Positions 35,716-44,413 of a DNA stretch of 64,000 bases are shown here, in pieces. Each line of letters begins with the position of its first letter. Within the stretch, counting starts at the first letter, position 1. The DNA comes from Alphaproteobacteria bacterium. Lineage in GTDB: Bacteria; Pseudomonadota; Alphaproteobacteria; Micavibrionales; Micavibrionaceae. The notes below the pieces were generated by a model that ran no database searches, was not told the origin of the DNA, and worked only from the letters and a program-made list of their open reading frames with translations. The DNA is taken from positions 1 to 64,000 of the forward strand of contig JAACQG010000011.1 in assembly GCA_009995045.1 (NCBI GenBank), written 5' to 3'. A program made the position numbers and the translations under genes.

Positions 35716-36633
35716 ATGCAGATTCACCTACCTATTGCCGAGATGAGCGTTTCAGCGGAAATTATTTTTCTGGTGAGCGCTTTTGTTGGTTTCTTGTCTG
35801 GGGTTTTTGGCATTGGCGGCGGGTTTTTGACCACGCCGTTTCTTATTTTTACAGGCATACCACCCGGAATTGCAGTAGGGACGCAAGCTAGCCAGTTGGT
35901 GGCGAGCAGTGTTTCAGGGGCGATTGGGCATTGGCGGCGTAATAATGTTGATATCAAGATGGGGCTAGTTATGTTGACTGGCGGCATTATGGGTTCATTC
36001 GTCGGGATTATGATCTTTAAGTTGCTTGAGTTTTTTGGGCAGGTTGATTTTGCGATTTCATTGATCTACGTGGTTTTGTTGAGTTCGATCGGGATTATGA
36101 TGCTGATTGAAACCGTGTTTTCAAAGTTCTTTAAAAAGAAGAATGTACGTCAGGAGTTTAACACGCTCAGGGTTTCGCCATTTATTGCGTCTTTGCCTTA
36201 TAAGATGCGCTTTCCACGGTCAAAATTGTTTATCAGTGCATTGGTTCCTGGCGGGATTGGGTTTATCGGAGGGATATTGGCCTCTGTTCTGGGTATCGGT
36301 GGTGGGTTCTTGCTCGTTCCGGCGATGATTTATATTTTGGGGATGCCGACATTATTGGTGGCGGGAACGTCATTGTTTCAGATTATCTTTACCACGGCTT
36401 CGGCGACGATTATGCATGCGGTGTTTAACAACACGGTTGATATGGTGTTGGCAATCATTTTGATTTTAGGGGGCGTGATCGGTGCGCAGCTTGGTATTTC
36501 TGCGGCGCGTTTTGTCAAGCCTACACAGGCGCGTATTATTATGGCGATTATGGTTTTGTTGGTCGCAGCGCAGCTTTCCTACAAATTGTTTGTTGAACCG
36601 AGCGAGTTATTCTCAACGTTGGTGTGGCCATGA
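35716..36633 (+). CDS. TSUP-family permease (TauE/SafE type)
   Basis: This 305-residue membrane protein has a duplicated architecture of about eight helices. Each half opens with the family glycine motif: FGIGGGFLTTPFLIF near the N terminus and LGIGGGFLLVPAMIYILG in the second half. TSUP members move sulfite, sulfoacetate or related anions; the substrate here is unknown. The next gene starts inside its stop (ATGATG over TGA) and belongs to TIGR02186, the usual partner in alphaproteobacteria. A link to sulfur metabolism in this window is possible but not shown. Confidence 0.88.
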   Translation: MQIHLPIAEMSVSAEIIFLVSAFVGFLSGVFGIGGGFLTTPFLIFTGIPPGIAVGTQASQLVASSVSGAIGHWRRNNVDIKMGLVMLTGGIMGSFVGIMIFKLLEFFGQVDFAISLIYVVLLSSIGIMMLIETVFSKFFKKKNVRQEFNTLRVSPFIASLPYKMRFPRSKLFISALVPGGIGFIGGILASVLGIGGGFLLVPAMIYILGMPTLLVAGTSLFQIIFTTASATIMHAVFNNTVDMVLAIILILGGVIGAQLGISAARFVKPTQARIIMAIMVLLVAAQLSYKLFVEPSELFSTLVWP

Positions 36634-37376
36634 TGCGTGGTTTTGTCATTTTAGTTGGCGTGTTTTTGTTGTCTGATTTTGCTGTCGCGCAGGATAAGGC
36701 CTTAACTGTTAATCTGGCGCAAGACTCGGTTGATATTTCGACGGGGTTTAACGGAGCAAAGCTTTCCTTGTTTGGGGTGAAAGAAAAACGTGGGCATGTT
36801 GCAGTTGTGATTAAGGGGCCTTTGAAAAATGTTTTGGTGCGCCAGAAAAACTCGGTTTTTGGGGTTTGGATGAATAATGTTTCTATCGCGTTTGATGATG
36901 TTCCACAATTTTACGATTACGCGCTTAGTGATAAGGAAGAGAACATTCTTGATGAGGATGCTCTTAAATCAAATGGGATTGGTTTAAGTTCACTGAAATT
37001 TAAGGCTGAGGAAAATTCATTAAAGCCGGATGAAATCGATGCGTTTGCTTCAGCGTTGGTTCGTAATAAACAGGTGGCTGGACTTTTCCCGATGGAGGCG
37101 CGGGATATCGTGTTTCTAAGCGATACGTTTTTTAAGGCCGAGTTTTATGTTCCGCCGAATGTGCCAACGGGGGATTATGTGATTGAGACATTCTTGATTA
37201 ATGATGGTGACGTTTTAGATAAGAATGAAACCAGGGTTAGGGTGGCGCAGGTAGGGCTCAGCTCTAGTGTTTATCAGTTTGCGCATTCCTACTCTTTGGC
37301 GTATGGTCTTTTTATTGTATTCATCGCTGTGATAGCCGGATGGTTATCAAATGTAGTTCGCCAGAGAACGAGTTAA
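36630..37376 (+). CDS. TIGR02186-family exported membrane protein
   Basis: This 248-residue protein has an N-terminal signal (FVILVGVFLLSDFAVAQ), a large periplasmic region with SLFGVKEKRGHVAVVIKGPL and NVPTGDYVIETFLINDG, and a C-terminal helix (YGLFIVFIAVIAGWLSNVV). It matches the alphaproteobacterial TIGR02186 family that sits beside TSUP permeases. Its start overlaps the permease stop, so translation is coupled. It may act as a periplasmic partner of the permease (inference). The molecular function is unknown. Confidence 0.85.
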   Translation: MMRGFVILVGVFLLSDFAVAQDKALTVNLAQDSVDISTGFNGAKLSLFGVKEKRGHVAVVIKGPLKNVLVRQKNSVFGVWMNNVSIAFDDVPQFYDYALSDKEENILDEDALKSNGIGLSSLKFKAEENSLKPDEIDAFASALVRNKQVAGLFPMEARDIVFLSDTFFKAEFYVPPNVPTGDYVIETFLINDGDVLDKNETRVRVAQVGLSSSVYQFAHSYSLAYGLFIVFIAVIAGWLSNVVRQRTS

Positions 37377-37388
37377 GGGGATTTAACC

Positions 37389-37886
37389 ATGGCTGATACA
37401 TCACAAAATCAACCAATAAGCGAAAAATATGCTGCTCATCAAACTTGGGGTGGTACGTATTTGGTTGTTGCTGACCGTACAGAAGAGTTTCCTGTGGCGC
37501 TTAAATATGCCGCGTCTATGGCGCATGCGAATAAGTGCCGTATTGGTATTTTTTACGTGATGGAGAATCAGGGGTTTACGCATTGGGGCAATATTGAAAA
37601 GCGCATGCGTGACGAGCAACGTGAAGAAGCCGAGCAGATCATCAATGAGGCGTGTACGAAGCTTAGCGATCTTTCAGATATGATGCCTACAATTTATCTT
37701 GTGGATGGTGGTCGTATGGATGCGCTAGTTGAGGTGATTGAAAATGATCCGGGTATTGCGATGTTGATTTTGGCGGGTGGGACTCAAGGTTCCGGGCCGG
37801 GGCCATTGGTTTCGCATTTCACGGGCAAGGGGCTATCGCGCCTTCGTGTTCCTGTGATGATTGTTCCTGATCATTTGGCTTTATAG
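37389..37886 (+). CDS. universal stress protein (UspA family)
   Basis: This 165-residue cytoplasmic protein has a single Usp domain. TYLVVADRTEEFPVALKYAA is the N-terminal strand-helix, and GGTQGSGPGPLVSHFTGKGL near the C terminus is the nucleotide-binding G-x2-G-x9-S/T region. It probably binds ATP. It lies between the TIGR02186 gene and nfuA, in the order expected for this lineage. A stress role is inferred from the family. Confidence 0.93.
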   Translation: MADTSQNQPISEKYAAHQTWGGTYLVVADRTEEFPVALKYAASMAHANKCRIGIFYVMENQGFTHWGNIEKRMRDEQREEAEQIINEACTKLSDLSDMMPTIYLVDGGRMDALVEVIENDPGIAMLILAGGTQGSGPGPLVSHFTGKGLSRLRVPVMIVPDHLAL

Positions 37887-37968
37887 CTTTTTGTCTTATT
37901 AAATACTTTCATTGCTTGAGTTTTGCCTATGTTGGGCTTATTTCTTTGTAAAGACAAGGAGCATTCAT

Positions 37969-38517
37969 ATGTTTATTCAAACACAGGCCACGCCCAACCC
38001 CGCGACGATAAAATTCATTCCAGGTCAGGTTGTTTTGGAACGTGGACTGAGAGATTATCAATCGGTTGAAGAGGCGTGTAATTCTCCACTTGCGCAGCGT
38101 TTGTTTGCTTTGCAGGGTGTTACGGGTGTGTTTTTGGCGAATGATTTTGTGTCTGTATCAAAGGCAGATGACACGGATTGGAATATGCTTAAGCCGATGG
38201 TGATGGCGGCGTTGATGGAGCATTTATCCATGGGGCAGCCGATTTTGATTGAGGCAGAGGCCGAGGATGATGGCGCCGAAGATGACGAGATCACTGCGCA
38301 GATCAAAGAGCTAATTGCGAGCCGCGTGCGTCCTATGGTTATGATGGATGGCGGCGATATTGAATTTGACCGTTTTGATGACGGGATTGTTTATTTGACA
38401 ATGCGCGGCGCGTGTTCTGGATGTCCTAGTTCTACTGCGACACTAAAATCAGGGATTGAAGGGATGCTTAAGCATTTTGTTCCCGAGGTTATTGAAGTTC
38501 GTCCATCTGAGGGGTAG
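37969..38517 (+). CDS. Fe-S cluster scaffold/carrier NfuA type
   Basis: This 182-residue protein has two parts: an Nfu N-terminal domain (TQATPNPATIKFIPGQVVLE) and a C-terminal NifU-like domain with the cluster-binding Cys-x2-Cys in GACSGCPSS. The family delivers Fe-S clusters to target proteins. AAGGAG fixes the ATG at 37969; the frame upstream is not family-like. The 3' end overlaps the convergent deacetylase-like gene by 29 bases. The sulfite reductase and FdxA are potential clients (inference). Confidence 0.94.
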   Translation: MFIQTQATPNPATIKFIPGQVVLERGLRDYQSVEEACNSPLAQRLFALQGVTGVFLANDFVSVSKADDTDWNMLKPMVMAALMEHLSMGQPILIEAEAEDDGAEDDEITAQIKELIASRVRPMVMMDGGDIEFDRFDDGIVYLTMRGACSGCPSSTATLKSGIEGMLKHFVPEVIEVRPSEG

Positions 38518-39547
38518 TGTCTTGCGGTGTGTGAAAGAGCATGCCGAGCCATCGCCATTGTTTTTCGTCACCATCGTTTTGAACGGGGAGCGTGCAGTTG
38601 AGGCGTGTTCGTTCGTCAGTAATTGGTATATGTGGAATGATTTCAACGCGATTTCCTAGTATCTCCATTCTCGGCTTTGACTGGTTCGAAACATGGCAGG
38701 ACAAGTCAGAGATGTTATCTTCTAAACTTTGCGGTACGGTGAAACCGATCTGATCAAGTGGCTGTGACAATTGCCAGTTTTGAGGCTCTATGTCGATTGT
38801 AGGCAGCGGCGCTGTGTTTGTGATCATGCGGAAGCGGTCAATATCGGCATATTGTGTTGTCATGGCAAAGCGGGGGAGGGCGAGCATGTCTGATGCGCTA
38901 TGCGCGGGGCCGGAATGGAGGCCGAAAGCGGCGGTGAACCCTTGTTCTTTGCTGATCTCTAGTAATGTGTTTGAAATCTCACCATAGGGGTATGAGAATA
39001 ATGTTGCCTCGGTGTTCATGTGTTCTTTGAAGGCGGTGCGTGATTTATTGATGAGGCGGGCGGCTTCATTTTTACTAAGTTGAGAAATGTGTTCGTAGTT
39101 TGCGGGCATGATGCCGAAGCTGGCGTTATCGGATTTTGCGATTTTTCTTAATGTTCTCCAGTCGAGTTGGCTTGGGATTTCTGTGCTTTCGCTAGAGATG
39201 AATAGTGTGAAGGGAATGTCGTTTTGAATTAGCTTTTTTATCGCGTTATCATATGCAGATTGGAAGACGCCATCGAAGGTGATTGCGATTGTCCTTGGTG
39301 GTAATGGTGTTTTAGATTTAAGCGCGTCAACGATTTGGCTTAATGGCAAGACGTTGTAATCGCCATTCGTGATTTCCTCAATATGCGTGTCGAAAAGCTC
39401 CGTGCTTAGGTTGGTTTGTTGATGCTCAGGTTCCCCTATATGCTGGTAGGCAAGGATGACGGCTTTGCTGTTATCGTTTTCCAATACGTTCGCTACCGCT
39501 GGGGTAAGTGTGAGGAGGATCAGGATTAAGATGTGAATGTAACGCAT
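38489..39547 (-). CDS. polysaccharide deacetylase-like exported protein (degenerate site)
   Basis: This 352-residue protein has a signal peptide (HILILILLTLTPAVANV) and a NodB-type fold. Canonical deacetylases carry TFDDG and H[ST]xxH for metal binding. Here the first reads ITFDGVFQS, with Asp92 kept but Gly in place of the second Asp, and the His pair is replaced in FGIMPANYEH (Met and Tyr at the His positions). SYPYGEISNTLLEI and the RWLGMLF end are kept. It is probably a binding or pseudoenzyme form. Its 3' end overlaps nfuA by 29 bases. Confidence 0.8.
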   Translation of the reverse strand: MRYIHILILILLTLTPAVANVLENDNSKAVILAYQHIGEPEHQQTNLSTELFDTHIEEITNGDYNVLPLSQIVDALKSKTPLPPRTIAITFDGVFQSAYDNAIKKLIQNDIPFTLFISSESTEIPSQLDWRTLRKIAKSDNASFGIMPANYEHISQLSKNEAARLINKSRTAFKEHMNTEATLFSYPYGEISNTLLEISKEQGFTAAFGLHSGPAHSASDMLALPRFAMTTQYADIDRFRMITNTAPLPTIDIEPQNWQLSQPLDQIGFTVPQSLEDNISDLSCHVSNQSKPRMEILGNRVEIIPHIPITDERTRLNCTLPVQNDGDEKQWRWLGMLFHTPQDTTPQMDELQ

Positions 39548-39624
39548 TGTCTAGTTCTGCCACTGTTGCGGGCTGCTTGCAATAACAATTGATGCACCTG
39601 CGTTGTTCGTGTAGAGATTTGATC

Positions 39625-40293
39625 ATGAGTGATGAACGAAAAATTTTGGTGATTGATACGGCGATGGAGGGGTGCGGCGTTGCAGTGTTTGATGCAGGGC
39701 GTGATACGGTTTTTGATGCCTATAGCGATGAAGCGCACGGGCAGGCGCAGCGATTGGTGCCGATGGTTCAAAGCGTTGTTGAAGATGCGGGGATCGGTTT
39801 TGATGCTTTAAGCGATATTGTTGTTTGCAATGGACCGGGGACGTTTACCGGTATTCGTATTGGCTTATCGAGTGCGGGCGCGCTTGGTTTGGCTGTGGGT
39901 ATTCCTGTTTATAGTTATACGAGCCTTCAGGGATTGGCGATGACTGCGAAGTCGCGCGGCTTGGATGATGATTTTGTTGTTTTGGTTGAAACGCGGCGGC
40001 AGGATTTTTATGTGCAAGGGTTTGATGCCGCGGGGATTGCGTGTGATGAGCATCAGTCTTTGATGCGTGAGAATGTTGACGTTGGGGGGCGCATCCTGAT
40101 TGGTAATGCGGCAAGGCGGTTTGATCATAAAGGCGTATTCGCTCATTACGATGTCGATAAAATTGATGTTGGTGTGGTGGCGCGTATGTTTGTTCGGGGT
40201 GATGTGGTTTTTGGCGACGATTGCGTGCCCATATACCTGCGTGCGCCAGATGTTAGTCAGCCCAAAAATGCACCACGGAAATTATCTGTTTGA
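39625..40293 (+). CDS. tsaB: tRNA t6A biosynthesis protein TsaB
   Basis: This 222-residue ASKHA-fold protein works with TsaD and TsaE to make N6-threonylcarbamoyladenosine at tRNA position 37. ILVIDTAMEGCGVAVFDAG is the first phosphate-loop strand, and VVCNGPGTFTGIRIGLSSAG the family signature with the conserved GPGTFTG. I chose ATG 39625; upstream codons are not family-like. It precedes a mucR-type regulator, as in many alphaproteobacteria where rimI would also lie between. Confidence 0.95.
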   Translation: MSDERKILVIDTAMEGCGVAVFDAGRDTVFDAYSDEAHGQAQRLVPMVQSVVEDAGIGFDALSDIVVCNGPGTFTGIRIGLSSAGALGLAVGIPVYSYTSLQGLAMTAKSRGLDDDFVVLVETRRQDFYVQGFDAAGIACDEHQSLMRENVDVGGRILIGNAARRFDHKGVFAHYDVDKIDVGVVARMFVRGDVVFGDDCVPIYLRAPDVSQPKNAPRKLSV

Positions 40294-40329
40294 GAATGCA
40301 TAATTTTCATGCGATTTGGTCTTGTTTTT

Positions 40330-40357
40330 TTTACGGCTCGGTATAAGTAATTATAGT
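40330..40357 (+). promoter_or_regulatory. possible promoter for mucR-type gene
   Basis: TTTACG (40330-40335) and TATAGT (40352-40357) are separated by 16 bases and lie about 40 bases before the mucR-type start. Confidence 0.35.
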
Positions 40358-40397
40358 AACAAATACTAATAAAACAAAATAAACGAGGGAGTTTGAA

Positions 40398-40796
40398 ATG
40401 ACTGAGTCTGTAACCCGCGAAGAATTACTCGCTTTAACGAGTGAGATTGTTTCGTCCTACGTGTCAAATAATACGTTGCCTGCACATGAAATTCCCGCTG
40501 TGATTGAACAGGTTTTTAAGACTTTGTCTAATGTTGATCAGGAGGTTGGTGCTCATGCAGACCGTCCAAAGCCTGCGGTTCCGATTAAGAAATCTGTAAC
40601 GCCGGAGTATATTATCTGTCTTGAGGATGGTAAGCAGTTGAAAATGCTGAAGCGTCATTTGAAGACGTCATATGATATGTCTCCCGAAGAATATCGTGAG
40701 CGTTGGGGGTTGCCTGCGGATTATCCGATGGTTGCGCCGGAATATGCGAAGAAGCGCAGTGCGCTCGCCAAGGATATTGGTTTGGGTAAGCGATAG
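40398..40796 (+). CDS. MucR/Ros-family transcriptional regulator
   Basis: This 132-residue DNA-binding regulator has the Ros/MucR zinc-finger-type domain at residues 70-130: YIICLEDGKQLKMLKRHLKT, then MSPEEYRERWGLPADYPMVA, then APEYAKKRSALAK. In many homologs the second metal-site His follows HLKT as His; here it is Ser91 (after His87), so zinc binding may be altered or absent. Ros-type proteins can fold without zinc. MucR homologs control cell cycle, envelope and virulence genes. GAGGGAG lies upstream of the ATG. Confidence 0.94.
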   Translation: MTESVTREELLALTSEIVSSYVSNNTLPAHEIPAVIEQVFKTLSNVDQEVGAHADRPKPAVPIKKSVTPEYIICLEDGKQLKMLKRHLKTSYDMSPEEYRERWGLPADYPMVAPEYAKKRSALAKDIGLGKR

Positions 40797-40826
40797 TTCT
40801 CGTTTTATAATTTATCTCATACATAA

Positions 40827-40870
40827 AAAAAACGCTCACTTATCAATTGGATGTTAAGTGAGCGTTTTTT
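40827..40870. terminator. strong bidirectional terminator between mucR and proC
   Basis: A 16-bp perfect stem AAAAAACGCTCACTTA/TAAGTGAGCGTTTTTT (40827-40842 with 40855-40870) has a 12-base loop and A/T runs at both ends. It separates two convergent genes. Confidence 0.93.
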
Positions 40871-40891
40871 GTATTTGGTAGGGTAGTTGGA

Positions 40892-41710
40892 TTATCCGCC
40901 GAGTTCTTCACCACGTTTTTTGGCTGCCTGGAGTGCTTCGTTGAGAATGTCTTGGAAGCGACCATCCATGAGCACGTTTAGCGCGGCGGCAGTTGTTCCG
41001 CCGGGGCTGGTTACGTTTTCGCGGAGTGTTGATGCGGGTGTGTCAGCTTCGCTTGCGGCGAGGGCTGCACTGCCGACGACGGTTTGGCGGGCGAGGATCA
41101 TGGCTTTGTCTGCGTCTAATCCCACGTTTTCGCCTGCTTTTGCGAGGGCTTCGATGAGGTGGAAGATATAGGCAGGGCCGCTTCCTGACACTGCGGTCAC
41201 TGCGTTCATGAGGTTTTCGTCATCCACCCACGCAGATTTGCCGGAGCAATCGAGCATGCGTGTTACGATCTCTTTTTGTGAGTCGGTCGGGTGTGCGTTA
41301 GCGACAGCGACGCTCATGCCTTCGCCGATTGAGGCAGGGGTGTTGGGCATGACGCGGACGATAGGCTGATTTGCGCCGAAATAGTTTTCGAAATTGCCGA
41401 TGGTTTGTCCTGCGGCGACCGAGAGGATCAAGCAATCATCGGAGATGATGTGTTTGAGGGCTTCGCAGACTTCCATCATCATTTGTGGTTTTACAGCGAG
41501 GATGCAGATATCGCTCTTTGCGACGTCATCTGAAATGCTTTTTACGGTTTCGCCGAATGTGATGCGGTTATCACCTTTGGTGAAATCGGGTTGGCCGTAT
41601 GGTTCGACGATGTTGTATGTGGCGTCGATGTCGGATGCGAGCCATCCTTTAAGCATTGCGCCGCCCATTCTGCCGCAGCCGATGAGTGTGATTTTGTATG
41701 AAGTGCTCAT
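40892..41710 (-). CDS. proC: pyrroline-5-carboxylate reductase
   Basis: This 272-residue NADPH enzyme makes the last step of proline synthesis. The Rossmann start is ITLIGCGRMGGAMLKGWL; IVRVMPNTPASIGEGMSV and AVSGSGPAYIFHLIEALA are hallmark blocks. It closes with a Thr/Gly-rich ENVTSPGGTTAAAL segment, the oligomerisation region. It is the last of the minus-strand ubiK-ybjN-proC set, with a 3-base gap from ybjN. Confidence 0.97.
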   Translation of the reverse strand: MSTSYKITLIGCGRMGGAMLKGWLASDIDATYNIVEPYGQPDFTKGDNRITFGETVKSISDDVAKSDICILAVKPQMMMEVCEALKHIISDDCLILSVAAGQTIGNFENYFGANQPIVRVMPNTPASIGEGMSVAVANAHPTDSQKEIVTRMLDCSGKSAWVDDENLMNAVTAVSGSGPAYIFHLIEALAKAGENVGLDADKAMILARQTVVGSAALAASEADTPASTLRENVTSPGGTTAAALNVLMDGRFQDILNEALQAAKKRGEELGG

Positions 41711-41713
41711 ATC

Positions 41714-42217
41714 TTAAGATGCTCCTTGAGTTTGCATGAGTGCGAGTGGAAGGGTGTCGTTATTGGCAGCGGTGTCAGCGGAAAGAAGGCTGAAGGCTGC
41801 GTAATTGGTTTCGCATTGTGCGAGGGCGATGTCCAGGATGCTTTCAAGCTGTTCGTAAGATTGCTTGTTTTCCGGGTTTAGCAATGTGGTGTAGCGGAAT
41901 GAGGGGGTATTTGTGTCGGCGGCGATTTCGAAATGGCCCATCCATGATCTTTCGTTGATTGTCATGAGGATGTTTGCGGCGTTCATGATGTTATGTGCGC
42001 TGATGATCAAATTGTATTGGACGGAAATTTGAAGGGCGGTCATGTCTGCTTGCCAGAGAAAGATGAGCTGGTAGTCGCCGTATTTTCCGGCGAGGGTTAC
42101 GAGTAACTCGTTATCGCCCATGCGGTTGAAATCCCAATCATTAGCGTGGAGGATATCCTCGATATTGTCCAATGGGTTTGGGGTGTCTTTATGGAGGGTG
42201 TCGAATAGGCTTGGCAT
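41714..42217 (-). CDS. YbjN-domain protein
   Basis: This 167-residue protein has a secretion-chaperone-like YbjN domain. Typical parts are NDWDFNRMGDNELLVTLAGK, YQLIFLWQADMTALQISVQY and MTINERSWMGHFEIAAD. The linkage with ubiK and proC is a familiar alphaproteobacterial neighbourhood. The function is not established, but YbjN proteins affect stress and motility. It ends Ala/Asp/Asn-rich (SADTAANNDTLPLAL). Confidence 0.88.
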   Translation of the reverse strand: MPSLFDTLHKDTPNPLDNIEDILHANDWDFNRMGDNELLVTLAGKYGDYQLIFLWQADMTALQISVQYNLIISAHNIMNAANILMTINERSWMGHFEIAADTNTPSFRYTTLLNPENKQSYEQLESILDIALAQCETNYAAFSLLSADTAANNDTLPLALMQTQGAS

Positions 42218-42219
42218 AT

Positions 42220-42465
42220 CTACTTTTTTTTCTTCTCAAGTGTTTCGATACGCAGCTTAAGGTCTTCGTGTTCTTTGCGGGTTTCTTGGAGGATGGCTTC
42301 TAAGCGATCCAAGTCGGCGCGTGGGACGAGGTCTAAGCGGTCGACGATTTCATCGACGCGGGATTTGATTTCCGCGCGGATGTTGTGGGTGATGCCACTC
42401 GCGATACCAACGGTTCCGCCAGCAAGGCGTGCCATATCGTCCAAGATTTTTTCACGTTTTTGCAT
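42220..42465 (-). CDS. ubiK: UbiK accessory factor (BMFP) protein
   Basis: This 81-residue BMFP protein forms a coiled coil. The N terminus (KILDDMARLAGGTVGIASGI) should touch membranes, and the C terminus (LDRLEAILQETRKEHEDLKL) forms a trimeric coil ending EKKKK. Bacterial UbiK helps ubiquinone synthesis in aerobic cells by supporting the Ubi enzyme complex. The window also holds ubiE. It lies one base before ybjN and is divergent from lgt. Confidence 0.9.
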   Translation of the reverse strand: MQKREKILDDMARLAGGTVGIASGITHNIRAEIKSRVDEIVDRLDLVPRADLDRLEAILQETRKEHEDLKLRIETLEKKKK

Positions 42466-42578
42466 GGAAGAGAGGTAGCACGCGGGCAGGAGCGAATCAA
42501 GCGGCCTTAGGGATAATCTTCGGGATGAGTGTGGATGGTTTATTGATTGTTTGGGGTTGCTGCTTTAAACAGTTTTTT

Positions 42579-43385
42579 ATGGTTTTAGAATTTCCGAATA
42601 TTGATCCCGTTGCGCTTGCGCTTGGCCCGTTTCAGATCCGTTGGTATGCGCTTGCGTATTTAGCGGGGTTTTTGCTTGGGTGGCGCTATTGTATGCGCCT
42701 TGCCGGCTGGGATGAGGGGTATCGGCCAAACCGTGATGATATTGATGACTTTTTGACATGGGTGATTGTCGGGGTCGTGCTTGGTGGGCGTATTGGGTAT
42801 GTCTTGTTTTATAATTTTGGATATTATTCACAGGCTCCTTTAGAGGCGCTTAAGATTTGGCATGGCGGTATGTCGTTTCATGGGGGGGCGCTTGGTGTGA
42901 TTGCGGCGTTGTTTATTTATCCTGCGCTTAAAAAATTTCCGCCGCTTCGTCTTTGCGATATTGTCTGTGCGGCGGTGCCGATTGGGTTGTTTTTCGGGCG
43001 GATCGCGAATTTTATCAATGGGGAACTTTTTGGACGTGTGACAGATGCGCCATGGGGGATTGTATTTCCACGCGGCGGCGATTTACCGCGTCATCCTAGC
43101 CAGCTTTATGAGGCGTTGCTTGAGGGGGCGGTGCTGTTTGTAATTTTACACTTGTTGGTCCGTAATGACGCGATCCGAAACAGGCCAGGGATTGTTTCGG
43201 GGGCGTTTTTGATGGGCTATGGCGTTTTTCGTGCGTTTATTGAATTTTATCGTGAGCCGGATGAACAGATCGGGCTGTATTTTGATTTGGTGTCACAGGG
43301 GCAATTGCTCAGCATGCCGATGGTGATTGTCGGGGCAGGGGTGATTGTTTTTTCAAATCTATCACATAAAAATAAGAACGCATGA
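42579..43385 (+). CDS. lgt: prolipoprotein diacylglyceryl transferase
   Basis: This 268-residue inner-membrane enzyme has about seven helices and transfers diacylglycerol to the lipobox Cys of preprolipoproteins. The conserved core reads GRIANFINGELFGRVTDAPW and PRHPSQLYEALLEG. The ATG at 42579 gives the family-like MVLEFPNIDPVALALG; the upstream frame overlaps ubiK and is not coding. midA overlaps its stop by ATGA. Substrates include the lipoproteins at 14.1 and 61.2 kb. Confidence 0.96.
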   Translation: MVLEFPNIDPVALALGPFQIRWYALAYLAGFLLGWRYCMRLAGWDEGYRPNRDDIDDFLTWVIVGVVLGGRIGYVLFYNFGYYSQAPLEALKIWHGGMSFHGGALGVIAALFIYPALKKFPPLRLCDIVCAAVPIGLFFGRIANFINGELFGRVTDAPWGIVFPRGGDLPRHPSQLYEALLEGAVLFVILHLLVRNDAIRNRPGIVSGAFLMGYGVFRAFIEFYREPDEQIGLYFDLVSQGQLLSMPMVIVGAGVIVFSNLSHKNKNA

Positions 43386-44413
43386 ATAGCTTAGAGACGA
43401 TCATTCATAACCAGATTATGCAACACGGGCCGATGGATATTGGTCAGTTTATGGCGATGGCCTTGTCACATCCAAAGCATGGATATTATGTCAGCCGTGA
43501 TCCAATCGGCAGTGCAGGGGATTTTGTGACCGCGCCGGAAATTTCGCAGATGTTTGGTGAGGTCGTTGGTGCGTGGGCGGCGCATAGCTGGGTGCAGATG
43601 GGTGCGCCGGAGGCTTTTGTTTTGCTGGAATGTGGGCCGGGGCGTGGAACGCTGATGGCGGATGTGATGCGTGCTTGCGCCGGAATTGACGGGTTTTGCG
43701 ATGCGGCTCAGGTGCATTTGATTGAGGTTAGTCCAGAGTTGCGGGCAAAGCAGGGGGAGGTGTTGGCGGGGTATGACCCGATATGGCATGATGGTTTAGG
43801 GGGCGTTTCTGATGATTTGCCGATCCTTGTGATTGCCAATGAGTTTATGGATGCATTGCCGTTTCGCCAGCTTATATATCTTGATGGCGCATGGCATGAG
43901 CGTGTTGTCAGTGTCAAAGAGGATGCTTTGGTGTTCACGACACGTCCTGCGCCAGAGGTGTTGTGGCCGCAATTCGGTTCGCCGCATTTCGGGGGTATAT
44001 ATGAGTTTTCTGCGCCGCGATTGAATTTTGTTGATGCGGTGTGTGCGCGGTTAAAGGCGCATCATGGCGCGGCTTTGTTGATTGATTATGGGCATGCGTC
44101 ATCGGCGTTTGGTGATACGTTTCAGGCGGTAAAGGGTCATGAATTTGCGGATGTGTTATCCAATGTTGGTGATGTGGATTTGACGTCGCATGTTGATTTT
44201 GAACCGTTATATGAGGTGGCGAAGACCCAAGGATGCATTGCACAGCCATTGATGGAGCAGGGTGATTTTCTGCGGATTATGGGCATAGAAGCGCGGGCGG
44301 CTTACTTGGCGCAAAAGGGTGCAAAAGGGATTGAGGCGGATTTAATGCGTTTGATTGATGTCGGTGAGATGGGGGCTTTGTTTAAGGTGATGGATGTGCG
44401 CTATGGGTTCTGA
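43382..44413 (+). CDS. SAM-dependent methyltransferase, MidA/NDUFAF7 type
   Basis: This 343-residue protein belongs to the DUF185 methyltransferase family; the mitochondrial relative NDUFAF7 dimethylates an Arg of complex I. Conserved blocks are GPMDIGQFMAMALSHPKHGY, GSAGDFVTAPEISQMFGEVV and LLECGPGRGTLMADVMR, the last being the SAM loop. It overlaps lgt by 4 bases (ATGA) and pgeF by 11. With two other NDUFAF-like genes in the window, several complex I assembly-linked families cluster here. Confidence 0.93.
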   Translation: MNSLETIIHNQIMQHGPMDIGQFMAMALSHPKHGYYVSRDPIGSAGDFVTAPEISQMFGEVVGAWAAHSWVQMGAPEAFVLLECGPGRGTLMADVMRACAGIDGFCDAAQVHLIEVSPELRAKQGEVLAGYDPIWHDGLGGVSDDLPILVIANEFMDALPFRQLIYLDGAWHERVVSVKEDALVFTTRPAPEVLWPQFGSPHFGGIYEFSAPRLNFVDAVCARLKAHHGAALLIDYGHASSAFGDTFQAVKGHEFADVLSNVGDVDLTSHVDFEPLYEVAKTQGCIAQPLMEQGDFLRIMGIEARAAYLAQKGAKGIEADLMRLIDVGEMGALFKVMDVRYGF

